The notes under the pieces: generated by a model
What the model was told of the DNA's origin: nothing
The model's input: only the letters and a program-made list of their open reading frames with translations
The model's database searches: none
NCBI GenBank assembly: GCA_041655255.1
Contig: JBBAFS010000031.1
Location: 1 to 18,512, forward strand
DNA length: 18,512 nucleotides
Origin: JBBAFS01 sp041655255
GTDB taxonomy: Bacteria; Spirochaetota; Spirochaetia; Sphaerochaetales; Sphaerochaetaceae
Direction: 5' to 3'
Shown here: positions 1-6,696 of the stretch, in pieces
Position numbering within the stretch: the stretch's first letter is position 1
Layout: the number at the start of each line of letters is the position of its first letter
Program-made: the position numbers and the translations under genes

Positions 1-265
1 CTCAAGTAATTTTAATGCTACAAGATATGACGTTTGAGATAGGTGTTATCTCTTAGATGTCTAAAACTGTATTAGGTGAAATATCTATATCACCTGTGTT
101 TGAGATAGGTGTTATCTCTTAGATGTCTAAAACGTTCGTGGCAGAGGAACGACCTGATACCTTGTTTGAGATAGGTGTTATCTCTTAGATGTCTAAAACA
201 GCTGTGTGACACGGAACAGATGCTACGATGTTTGAGATAGGTGTTATCTCTTAGATGTTTGAAGG
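1..265 (+). CRISPR. CRISPR array, distal end (type II-like repeat)
   Basis: Three identical 36-bp repeats lie at 32-67, 98-133 and 164-199, each starting GTTTGAGATAGG and ending GTCTAAAAC. A fourth copy at 230-265 matches over its first 29 bases and then decays (4 of the last 7 bases differ). Spacers 68-97, 134-163 and 200-229 are all 30 bp. Base 1 fits the last base of an earlier repeat, making 2-31 a fourth 30-bp spacer, so the array continues off the left edge. Exact 36/30 periodicity with GTTT...AAAC ends is typical of type II (Cas9) arrays and resembles the Treponema pattern as I recall it; the subtype is inference because no cas gene is visible. The decayed repeat puts the leader to the left and transcription on the plus strand. 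Each repeat contains a dyad GAGATA-N5-TATCTC (repeat positions 5-21). No spacer matches anything I noticed in this window. Confidence 0.96.
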
Positions 266-284
266 GAAGACGTTGTCTATGAGT

Positions 285-384
<100 letters not shown>

Positions 385-394
385 GACTTTGGTG

Positions 395-423
395 ATGATA
401 CGGAGAATACGGTTCTCTGTCAA
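395..423 (-). promoter_or_regulatory. Promoter of the CAU tRNA
   Basis: On the minus strand TTGACA (418-423, perfect -35) is followed after 17 bp by TATCAT (395-400, one mismatch to TATAAT), placing the transcript start just before the tRNA 5' end at 384. The spacer holds a dyad GAGAA-N5-TTCTC (403-417). Confidence 0.75.
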
Positions 424-505
424 TTATAATAGCTGTAGTTCATCTTGTGTACATGTTAAGTAGATGCTTTTTGTAATGGTAAGATCTGTATCTCTTTGTG
501 TGCTG

Positions 506-523
506 GTAGTTAGGAGCTACTAC
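506..523 (+). promoter_or_regulatory. lysS ribosome binding site in a small hairpin loop
   Basis: The only Shine-Dalgarno-like run before lysS, TAGGAG (511-516), lies in the 8-nt loop of a short inverted repeat, GTAGT (506-510) with ACTAC (519-523). It favours TTG 527 as start on spacing. The stem is only 5 bp, so a regulatory role is speculative. Confidence 0.35.
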
Positions 524-526
524 TGA

Positions 527-2143
527 TTGTATAAAATGAGCACTCTCGCTATAATCGCCACCATGAGTAAAGAAGGAAAGTCACAACATTGGGCCGACGT
601 CTACGCCGATAAAATTGTGCGTGAAAAGGGTCCAAAAGAGCAGTATACAGCCGCTAGTGGAATCACTCCCAGTGGAACTGTCCACATTGGAAACTTCAGA
701 GAGATAATCTCCGTTGAGTTAGTAGTTCGAGCTTTACGAGATAAAGGACACAATGTCCGATTTATCTACTCTTGGGACGATTATGATGTGTTTAGAAAAG
801 TGCCAGCAAACATGCCAGATCAAGAACTATTACACACATATCTTCGTAAACCAATTACCGATGTGCCCGATACGACAGGACAAAGTGCCAATTATGCTGC
901 ATCACACGAACAAGCAGTTGAGAGCATTTTACCTGTTGTTGGCATTGAACCAGAGTACTTATACCAAGCAGAGCGATACCGCTCTTCCATGTATGCCCAA
1001 GGAATGAGAACTGCCTTAGAGCATACAGCCGAAATTAAGGCAATTTTAGATGAGTATCGTAGTACCCCCTTATCAGAGAGCTGGCTTCCTATTTCAGTGT
1101 TTAGCTCATTTACTGGAAAAGATACTACTACTGTCTTACATTGGGATGGAGAGTGGGGCATTACCTACAAAGACGATGAGACTCAACAAGAAGAGACAAT
1201 CGATTTACGTACCACAAGTGTGGCAAAACTCCCTTGGAGAATTGATTGGCCCATGAGATGGGCGTATGAGAAAGTCGATTTTGAACCAGCGGGGAAAGAT
1301 CACCACAGTGAGGGAGGATCTTTTGATACCTCTAAACATATTGTAAAACTCTTTGGCCAAGAGCCTCCTGTGAGTTTCCAATACGACTTCATCGGTACAA
1401 AAGGACGACCAGGGAAAATGTCTTCCTCTCACGGGGAAGTGGTAAGCTTAGCTGAAGTACTACAAACATACATTCCTGAAGTCACTCGATACCTCTTTGT
1501 TGGTACTCGTCCTAATACAGAGTTCTCAATCTCATTTGATGTCGATGTGCTGAAAGTGTACGAAGATTATGATACATGTGAGCGTATCTATTTTGGTTTA
1601 CAACAAGTAAGTGAGAAACGAAAATTAAAAGAGAAACGAATTTATGAGTTATCTCAAGTAGGAGAGATTCCCTCAACTCCTTCGTACCAAATACCTTTTA
1701 GGCACTTGTGTAACTTACTTCAGATTCACACAGGTGATATTGAAGCAGTTATAGCTTCATTGCCTGATGTGCAAGAGAGTCAATTAGAGCGTCTCAGAAC
1801 TCGGTGTGTTTGTGCATGGAATTGGATTACTGAATCGAGTCCTGAAGAATTTAGATGGTTGTTACGAACTGAAAAAGATCCACTTGAGCAGTTAAACGAA
1901 GTTGAGAGAACTGCCATTTTAGATTTACGATCACGTATTGTTGATTTGGATAGATATGATGAGAAGCAATTAAGTGAAGAGATTTATGCCATTGCACATG
2001 CTCATGAGATTCACCCTCCTGAGTTTTTTAAAATTGCGTACCAAGTGATTATCGGCAATGAGCGAGGTCCTAAATTAGCTGGATTTATTAAAACATGTGG
2101 AAAAGAGAAACTTCTTCCTATTTTTGATCGTTACCTCTCTTAG
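527..2143 (+). CDS. lysS: Lysine--tRNA ligase, class I (LysRS1)
   Basis: Charges tRNA-Lys with lysine in the cytoplasm. This is the class I, archaeal-type enzyme, which in bacteria is known from spirochaetes and a few other groups and is unrelated to the common class II LysRS. The class I signatures are HIGN (residues 53-56) within ASGITPSGTVHIGN and KMSSS (297-301); the blocks LPWRIDWPMRW and DFEPAGKDHH are family-typical, and 538 aa is close to the usual length. The segment at residues about 190-225, where homologues as I recall them carry zinc-binding cysteine pairs, has no cysteine. Start is uncertain: TTG 527 is 10 nt from a TAGGAG (511-516), while in-frame ATGs lie at 536 and 563. Homologues start near the last, but it has no visible ribosome binding site. 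The gene ends tail-to-tail with era, overlapping by 4 nt. Confidence 0.95.
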   Translation: MYKMSTLAIIATMSKEGKSQHWADVYADKIVREKGPKEQYTAASGITPSGTVHIGNFREIISVELVVRALRDKGHNVRFIYSWDDYDVFRKVPANMPDQELLHTYLRKPITDVPDTTGQSANYAASHEQAVESILPVVGIEPEYLYQAERYRSSMYAQGMRTALEHTAEIKAILDEYRSTPLSESWLPISVFSSFTGKDTTTVLHWDGEWGITYKDDETQQEETIDLRTTSVAKLPWRIDWPMRWAYEKVDFEPAGKDHHSEGGSFDTSKHIVKLFGQEPPVSFQYDFIGTKGRPGKMSSSHGEVVSLAEVLQTYIPEVTRYLFVGTRPNTEFSISFDVDVLKVYEDYDTCERIYFGLQQVSEKRKLKEKRIYELSQVGEIPSTPSYQIPFRHLCNLLQIHTGDIEAVIASLPDVQESQLERLRTRCVCAWNWITESSPEEFRWLLRTEKDPLEQLNEVERTAILDLRSRIVDLDRYDEKQLSEEIYAIAHAHEIHPPEFFKIAYQVIIGNERGPKLAGFIKTCGKEKLLPIFDRYLS

Positions 2144-3018
2144 AGAATAGAGTCTAAGATAGTGCTCTTTTTGCGCCATCGAGAGACAGTTTTTACTCGT
2201 AAATCGAGGTGTAACGACTTTTGATCAAATAACCGCCGAATCTCTTTAAAAGAGGCTTGGCGGATTTTTTTTATTCCAGAGCCCCCTTTTCCAACAACAA
2301 TCCCTTTTTGACTCTCACGCTCTACATTAATAAAAGCTCTAATCCAAATAGAGTCTTCAGCTTCGGAGTATTCTAAATCTGCAACTTCTACAAATATGGC
2401 ATGAGGGAGTTCTTCACTAAGTAAGGTAATAGTCTTCTCTCGAATAATCTCACTGATTCGAAACTCCAGAGGTTGATCGGTATATGTGCTTTCAGGATAG
2501 TGTAACTCCCCTTCTGGGGCGAGGGCAAATAGTTCAATCAATACTTCATCAACACCAGTATCATCTTGAGCAGAGAGTTCAAATAGAGGGGCAGAGCTGA
2601 GGTGCTCTTTAAGAAATTCATACACACCTTTGAGATCCTCGTCTGTTGCAATATCACATTTGTTAATCCCGACAACAACAGGAGTGTTTGCTTTTTTAAT
2701 CAATTCTACTAGTAACAACTCCTCTTTTTGAGGGGGGCGAGTTGGATCAATAAGATACAACAATACATCCGACTCCTCTAAGGCGAGTTTTGTTGTCTCT
2801 TGCAATCTAAGGTTCAAGGTGTGTTCAGCTTGGTGGTATCCTGGGGTATCAATAAGGATGAGTTGACCTCGCTGATCAGTGTAAACTCCTTTGATTGCAT
2901 TACGTGTTGTTTGAGGTGAAGGAGCTACAATTGAGACTTTTGCTTCACATATGGTATTAATGAGAGTCGATTTCCCACTTGAGGGGCGACCTATGACGGT
3001 TACTGTTGCACTTTTCAT
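2140..3018 (-). CDS. era: GTPase Era
   Basis: Ras-like GTPase that binds the 3' end of 16S rRNA and helps mature the 30S subunit. G1 is GRPSSGKS (residues 10-17; usually GxPNVGKS, so N and V are both Ser here), G2 is the PQTTR segment (35-39), G3 is DTPG (57-60), G4 is NKCD (119-122) and G5 is SAQ (149-151). A C-terminal KH RNA-binding domain carries GKGGSGIKKI (243-252). At 292 aa it is normal length for Era, and the KH domain excludes most other small GTPases. ATG 3018 is preceded by GTGGGG, a modest ribosome binding site. A weak candidate promoter on the minus strand (TTTACT 3049-3054, TATAGT 3025-3030) would start transcription almost at the start codon. Confidence 0.96.
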   Translation of the reverse strand: MKSATVTVIGRPSSGKSTLINTICEAKVSIVAPSPQTTRNAIKGVYTDQRGQLILIDTPGYHQAEHTLNLRLQETTKLALEESDVLLYLIDPTRPPQKEELLLVELIKKANTPVVVGINKCDIATDEDLKGVYEFLKEHLSSAPLFELSAQDDTGVDEVLIELFALAPEGELHYPESTYTDQPLEFRISEIIREKTITLLSEELPHAIFVEVADLEYSEAEDSIWIRAFINVERESQKGIVVGKGGSGIKKIRQASFKEIRRLFDQKSLHLDLRVKTVSRWRKKSTILDSIL

Positions 3019-3089
3019 TGCCCCACTATAATCGGCAACAGTGGTGAGAGTAAATGCCCTAAATGAAGTTCATTTGACTCAATGCATGC

Positions 3090-3118
3090 TTTTCATTTCC
3101 TTAATTGTTTCTTATACT
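3090..3118 (+). promoter_or_regulatory. Candidate sigma-70 promoter of clpP
   Basis: TTTTCA (3090-3095, 4/6 match) and TATACT (3113-3118, 5/6 match) are 17 bp apart. They predict a transcript start near 3125, upstream of the AAGGAG ribosome binding site (3129-3134), and so support ATG 3141 as the clpP start. Confidence 0.5.
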
Positions 3119-3140
3119 CTCTTTTAAGAAGGAGACTCTG

Positions 3141-3710
3141 ATGGCAGATTCGGATAAAAAAGGGCAAGCACCCGATTTGTATGCAGATAAACTACTACAA
3201 ACACGATCTATTATGCTCAGCGGTGGTATTGATAAAGAGAGCGCTGAGAAAATCATAAAACAGCTTCTTATTTTAGAAGCTGAGAGTAACGATCCTATTA
3301 AACTCTATATCAACAGCCCCGGTGGTGATGTTGATGCAGGGTTGGCTATCTTTGATATGGCCCGCTTTATTAAAGCTCCAGTGTATATGATAGGGATGGG
3401 TTTAATCGCCAGTGCTGCTACCATTGTATTGGTGGCTGTCCCTAAAGAGAGACGTTTAGCACTTCCTAACTCTTCATATCTTATTCACCAACCGATGAGT
3501 AAGATGGAAGGCGTGGCTTCCGATATTGAAATCTATGCAGCGCAATTAGAAAAAACACGAAAGCATTTAAATCAGATTCTCAGTGATGAGACTGGCCAAA
3601 GTTTGGAAGTGGTAGAAAAAGATACTGATCGAGATTATTGGCTCGATGCACAACAAGCTCTCTCCTACGGCTTAGTCAGTAGAATAGTGACCAACATCGA
3701 CGATATTTAA
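3141..3710 (+). CDS. clpP: ATP-dependent Clp protease proteolytic subunit
   Basis: Serine peptidase subunit that forms the ClpP barrel and degrades proteins unfolded by ClpX or ClpA/C. The catalytic triad is visible: Ser91 in GLIASAA (usually GQAASMG), His116 in YLIHQP and Asp165 in DTDRDYW. INSPGGDVDAGLAI, which follows the fold's conserved block, is intact. ATG 3141 has AAGGAG 6 nt upstream; an in-frame ATG at 3105 would lie upstream of the likely transcript start and is rejected. The 189-aa product is slightly short, with little or no propeptide. The unusual nucleophile context suggests a secondary ClpP paralogue; other clpP copies, if any, lie outside the window. A strong terminator follows. 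Confidence 0.92.
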   Translation: MADSDKKGQAPDLYADKLLQTRSIMLSGGIDKESAEKIIKQLLILEAESNDPIKLYINSPGGDVDAGLAIFDMARFIKAPVYMIGMGLIASAATIVLVAVPKERRLALPNSSYLIHQPMSKMEGVASDIEIYAAQLEKTRKHLNQILSDETGQSLEVVEKDTDRDYWLDAQQALSYGLVSRIVTNIDDI

Positions 3711-3728
3711 AGCTGAAATTGAAGTAAT

Positions 3729-3766
3729 AAAAGGCTTCCTTAAGTCTATCTTAGGGAGGCTTTTTT
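3729..3766 (+). terminator. Terminator of clpP containing the next gene's ribosome binding site
   Basis: About 16 bp pair between 3729-3744 and 3750-3765 (three G-T pairs) around a 5-nt loop (TCTAT), ending in six T (3761-3766). The ATG of the next gene follows directly at 3767, and its only ribosome binding site, AGGGAGG (3753-3759), forms part of the 3' arm. Confidence 0.85.
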
Positions 3767-4810
3767 ATGTCTACAGTTTTTAAGCTCTTCAGTTTCTCTC
3801 TTATTGCTTTTATTCTACTAGGGTGTGGGTGTGACTTAGATCAAAATTCTCACGATGGACAGAAGATAATGGTGATGACCTATAATGTCCAAAACTTGTT
3901 TGATCCTTATATAGATGGAAATGAGTATCCTGAGTTTACCCCTGAAGGGGGATGGACGAATGCTAAATACCGTCAACGATTAAAAACCATCTCCCAAGCT
4001 ATTACTCAAGGTCATAACCTCGTTCCATCTATTGTGCTGTTGCAAGAAGTTGAACATATCGGGGTTGTCCAAGATTTGGTCGAAAGTCATTTAAAGAGGT
4101 ATCAGCTATCTCACTATGCTGCCACAGCTAACCAAGACTCTCCTATTCAAGTGGGAGTCATCAGTAAATACCCTATAGTAGAGATGAGAACACACATAGC
4201 ACAAGGGATACGACCTGTCTTAGAGACCCACTTGTATGTCCATCAAGAGAAGTTAGTCATATTTACCCTCCATGCTAAAAGTAGGTTAGGGGGAGTACAA
4301 GAGACTGAAAGCTTGAGATTAAAGACAGCCCAAGTGATTCAACAGCGTGTTCAAGAGCTATTAAAAAGCAATCCTTTTTTAGCAATTATTGTCGCTGGTG
4401 ATTTTAATGGGAGTGTCGACTCTATATTAAAAGAGGGAGATCACTATGATCACGCTTTAGTTCCAGCATCTTCACCCCACGCCTCATCAGCCAAACACAC
4501 AGGAGCATTTATTATTACAGGAGAAGTGCCATTAAGCGGAGAGTGGTATTCGTGGTATCTCGATCGTAAAGAGTCTTTAATCGCAGATGCCCCAGGCTCA
4601 TGTTACTATAATGGGGTGTGGGAGAGTTTTGATAATCTTCTTCTCTCTCCTGCTTTTTTTGATCGTATCGGTTTAGAGTTTGATCACTCGTATATAGGAG
4701 CTTTTGAACCTTTGATTGATGCAAAAAAGAGACCCAATACATACAACCCAACAACAGGGAAGGGGGTGAGTGATCACCTCCCTGTTGGTGTTATTCTCAA
4801 AGGGTTGTGA
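3767..4810 (+). CDS. Endonuclease/exonuclease/phosphatase-fold lipoprotein
   Basis: A lipoprotein signal (basic start, hydrophobic core, lipobox LLGC with Cys20) indicates export and membrane anchoring. The rest is an EEP domain (DNase I / exonuclease III / sphingomyelinase fold). Metal- and phosphate-binding motifs are in order: TYNVQNLF with Asn40, LLQEVEH with Glu94, VISKYP, AGDFNG with Asp212 and Asn214, and SDHLPV with Asp336-His337. All key residues are present, so the enzyme is probably active. The substrate (DNA, phospholipid or sugar phosphate) cannot be told. The start follows clpP's terminator, so expression needs read-through or a promoter inside that region. It ends 2 nt from the rex stop on the other strand with no terminator between. 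Confidence 0.88.
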   Translation: MSTVFKLFSFSLIAFILLGCGCDLDQNSHDGQKIMVMTYNVQNLFDPYIDGNEYPEFTPEGGWTNAKYRQRLKTISQAITQGHNLVPSIVLLQEVEHIGVVQDLVESHLKRYQLSHYAATANQDSPIQVGVISKYPIVEMRTHIAQGIRPVLETHLYVHQEKLVIFTLHAKSRLGGVQETESLRLKTAQVIQQRVQELLKSNPFLAIIVAGDFNGSVDSILKEGDHYDHALVPASSPHASSAKHTGAFIITGEVPLSGEWYSWYLDRKESLIADAPGSCYYNGVWESFDNLLLSPAFFDRIGLEFDHSYIGAFEPLIDAKKRPNTYNPTTGKGVSDHLPVGVILKGL

Positions 4811-4812
4811 TA

Positions 4813-5451
4813 CTACTCCTCTTTAGCAAAGCGAAGTTGATAAAACATCTGTTCTAACTCAAGGGCGATATTCACGTTGTGGATAATAGGGGATGTACCA
4901 TCTTCTAGTTCTATCGGCTTTAAGGTAATGGGACTGAAATTGAGTACCCCTTTAATTCCTGTTTGAACAAGTCTTTTATATGAATCACTAGTAGCACGCT
5001 CTGGGACAGTGAGAATGGCAACTTCAACATGCTCTTTGTCAATAATCTGTTCAAGTTTGTCTAAAGGGTAGACTGGAACAGGATGGGATGTATCGTTATA
5101 TACAGATGGGTCTGTGTCAAACCCGGCAACCACTTTAATCCCATCACTCTCAAAACCGCTGTAGTGCATCAGTGCTTTCCCAATTCGTCCACACCCAACA
5201 ATAACGATGTGTTGAGGCTCATCTGTTTTACCCAGAATATCTCCTAGGTGTTTAAACAGATTGTCAATCTCATAGCCACCCCGTTTTTGACCGTGAATGT
5301 TTAACACTGAGAAATCTTTTCGAACAATAGCGGCGCTCACTCCAGCTGCATCTGCAAGGTTGTGAGCGAAGACTTTCTCGAGTCCTAATGACTGTAATCT
5401 GGTTAAGATACGGTAATATCGAGTGATTCGAACAAGCATCTCTTTATTCAT
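4813..5451 (-). CDS. rex: Redox-sensing transcriptional repressor Rex
   Basis: Senses the NADH/NAD+ ratio and releases its operators when NADH is high, derepressing fermentation and hydrogen genes. The N-terminal winged-helix (residues about 5-80) carries the VRKDFS recognition segment, followed by KRGGYE. The Rossmann domain starts with IVIVGCGRIG, the NAD-binding GxGxxG at 86-91, and the C-terminal helix is also present. At 212 aa it is a normal Rex. The segment after VRKDFS (VLNIHGQK) differs from the usual FGxFGxxG, hinting at a slightly different operator preference. ATG 5449-5451 has AAGGA 6 nt upstream on its strand. It is divergent from the hydrogenase operon and a Rex-like palindrome lies between them. 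Confidence 0.95.
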   Translation of the reverse strand: MNKEMLVRITRYYRILTRLQSLGLEKVFAHNLADAAGVSAAIVRKDFSVLNIHGQKRGGYEIDNLFKHLGDILGKTDEPQHIVIVGCGRIGKALMHYSGFESDGIKVVAGFDTDPSVYNDTSHPVPVYPLDKLEQIIDKEHVEVAILTVPERATSDSYKRLVQTGIKGVLNFSPITLKPIELEDGTSPIIHNVNIALELEQMFYQLRFAKEE

Positions 5452-5474
5452 AAAAATCCTTCTTTATGTGAATT

Positions 5475-5503
5475 AAAATATAATAAATCTGATATATTTG
5501 CAA
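5475..5503 (-). promoter_or_regulatory. Candidate promoter of rex
   Basis: On the minus strand TTGCAA (5498-5503) and TATTTT (5475-5480, 4/6 match) are 17 bp apart. The -35 lies within the palindrome at 5497-5514, which would make rex autoregulated. The region is very AT-rich, so chance matches are likely. Confidence 0.35.
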
Positions 5504-5514
5504 TATATTTCAAA
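5497..5514. promoter_or_regulatory. Candidate Rex operator
   Basis: TTTGCAATATATTTCAAA is an inverted repeat with 8 of 9 base pairs matched. Its outer TTG/CAA and AT-rich centre fit the general form of Rex sites (TTGTGAA-N4-TTCACAA class), though the inner bases differ. It lies about 50 bp upstream of the hydrogenase -35 and on the likely rex -35. Confidence 0.5.
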
Positions 5515-5562
5515 AAAAGTGCGTTATTAGTAAATAAAAGTCAATCGATAAGAAATTATATA

Positions 5563-5591
5563 TTGTATATTCTCTAATTCTTCTGTAATAT
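5563..5591 (+). promoter_or_regulatory. Candidate promoter of the hydrogenase operon
   Basis: TTGTAT (5563-5568, 4/6) and TAATAT (5586-5591, 4/6) are 17 bp apart, with a start near 5598. The GGAGGG ribosome binding site at 5612-5617 and ATG 5629 follow. Matches are moderate in AT-rich DNA. Confidence 0.4.
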
Positions 5592-5628
5592 ATAAACGAA
5601 TATCAACACGTGGAGGGACAAGCTTACC

Positions 5629-6099
5629 ATGAAACAAGAGAATACATTCTCAAAAGAGCTACTTGCGTTCATCGAACAATGGAAGCCGAAGAAGGGAAAC
5701 CTCATTATGGTTTTACATAAAGTACAAGAAGAGTTCGGATATGTCTCACGAGAATCGGCCGATAAGGTAGCTGAGTTACTTGAGATTCCACTTGCTACTA
5801 TTTATGGAGTTCTCTCCTTTTATCACTTTTTTAAAATGACGAAACCTGGGGATTACAACATTCAAGTCTGCTTGGGAACAGCATGCTACTTAAAAGGCGC
5901 TGAGCCACTAGTAGATGAGTTAACCAACTTGCTTGGAATTAAAACCAATGAAGTCACTGAAGATGGACGATTCTCCTTAGAGGGAGTTCGTTGCGTTGGA
6001 TGTTGCGGTCTTGCACCAGTGCTGACAATCGGTGGAGAGGTCTTTGGTAAAGTTACTAAAGACGAGCTACCAGGCATCATAGCCAAATTTAGCGAATAG
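5629..6099 (+). CDS. hndA: NADH-dependent [FeFe] hydrogenase, NuoE-like subunit (HydC/HndA)
   Basis: Small electron-transfer subunit of a soluble NAD(H)-linked [FeFe] hydrogenase, homologous to complex I NuoE. A helical N-terminal part (residues 1-75, with GYVSRESADKVAELL and the family-typical YGVLSFYHFF) precedes a thioredoxin-like [2Fe-2S] domain. Its ligands are Cys81 and Cys86 (CLGTAC) plus Cys122 and Cys126 (CVGCCG). At 156 aa it has normal NuoE length. It is the first gene of the operon, with GGAGGG 11 nt before ATG 5629. Alone this could be a complex I or formate dehydrogenase subunit; the [FeFe] hydrogenase gene in the same operon decides it. Confidence 0.92.
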   Translation: MKQENTFSKELLAFIEQWKPKKGNLIMVLHKVQEEFGYVSRESADKVAELLEIPLATIYGVLSFYHFFKMTKPGDYNIQVCLGTACYLKGAEPLVDELTNLLGIKTNEVTEDGRFSLEGVRCVGCCGLAPVLTIGGEVFGKVTKDELPGIIAKFSE

Positions 6100-6104
6100 G
6101 AATT

Positions 6105-6668
6105 ATGCACGCGACAGTTTCCGATTTTGTTTCAGATATTGTTCAAAATTCGATTGAGTCGGGTGCATCACAGATTGGCGTCTCTATCGCTGAAGATAGA
6201 GATGAATTAGTGGTTACTGTTTCTGACAACGGTAAAGGGATGAGTGAAGAGGTTCTCCAAAGAGTCTCCGACCCATTTCACACCGAAGCAGGAAAGCATG
6301 ATAACAGAAAAGTGGGTCTTGGGATCCCTTTTCTCATACAGGCGGTAGAGGCAGTAGGGGGTCAGTTCTCAATTGAGACTGAAGTAGGGAGAGGCACAAC
6401 AGTGCTCTTTAGCTTTATGACCAATCATATTGATTGTCCCCCACTTGGAAGTATAGTGATGGCGATTGTTTCGATGCTCGCCTTCGACGGCCCCTACCAG
6501 ATGATTGTAACACGCTCGAAAGAGCATGAGCATGGAACTAGTGAGTATGAGATAGACCGACATGAACTATTAGAAGTTCTCGGTGATTTCTCACTCAGTG
6601 GGAACTTGCAATTATTAAAAACCTACGTGGACTCTCAAGAGTCTGCGCTACATGAACAAGGAATCTGA
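6105..6668 (+). CDS. Orphan HATPase (GHKL) domain protein in the hydrogenase operon
   Basis: The N-terminal half is a GHKL ATP-binding domain: N box DIVQNSIESGA (residues about 11-21), G1 box DNGKGMS, G2 box KVGLGIPFL and a final GRGTTV. There is no upstream dimerisation domain with a phosphorylatable histidine, no sensor and no membrane segment, so it is not an ordinary sensor kinase. The N box resembles MutL and anti-sigma types as much as kinases. The last 70 or so residues match no domain I know. It starts 5 nt after the NuoE-like stop, which overlaps a short AGGA ribosome binding site. Comparable orphan ATPases occur, as I recall, in [FeFe] hydrogenase operons of thermophilic Firmicutes. 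A role in activity control or complex assembly is inference. Confidence 0.85.
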   Translation: MHATVSDFVSDIVQNSIESGASQIGVSIAEDRDELVVTVSDNGKGMSEEVLQRVSDPFHTEAGKHDNRKVGLGIPFLIQAVEAVGGQFSIETEVGRGTTVLFSFMTNHIDCPPLGSIVMAIVSMLAFDGPYQMIVTRSKEHEHGTSEYEIDRHELLEVLGDFSLSGNLQLLKTYVDSQESALHEQGI

Positions 6669-6696
6669 GTCGAAAGACTACAGTTAGGAGGCAATA

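Noticed and set aside
2..229. Self-targeting CRISPR spacers
   Set aside because: Reading the four spacers against the rest of the window on both strands showed no convincing match; a genome-wide search was not possible.
385..526. Possible tracrRNA or T-box leader between the tRNA and lysS
   Set aside because: No stretch is convincingly complementary to the CRISPR repeat, and no T-box sequence or antiterminator hairpin is visible. Only the tRNA promoter and a weak lysS ribosome binding site are supported.
3018..3054. Leaderless era transcript
   Set aside because: The promoter match (TTTACT, 18 bp, TATAGT) would start transcription at the start codon, but the match is moderate and GTGGGG before the ATG argues for a normal leader.
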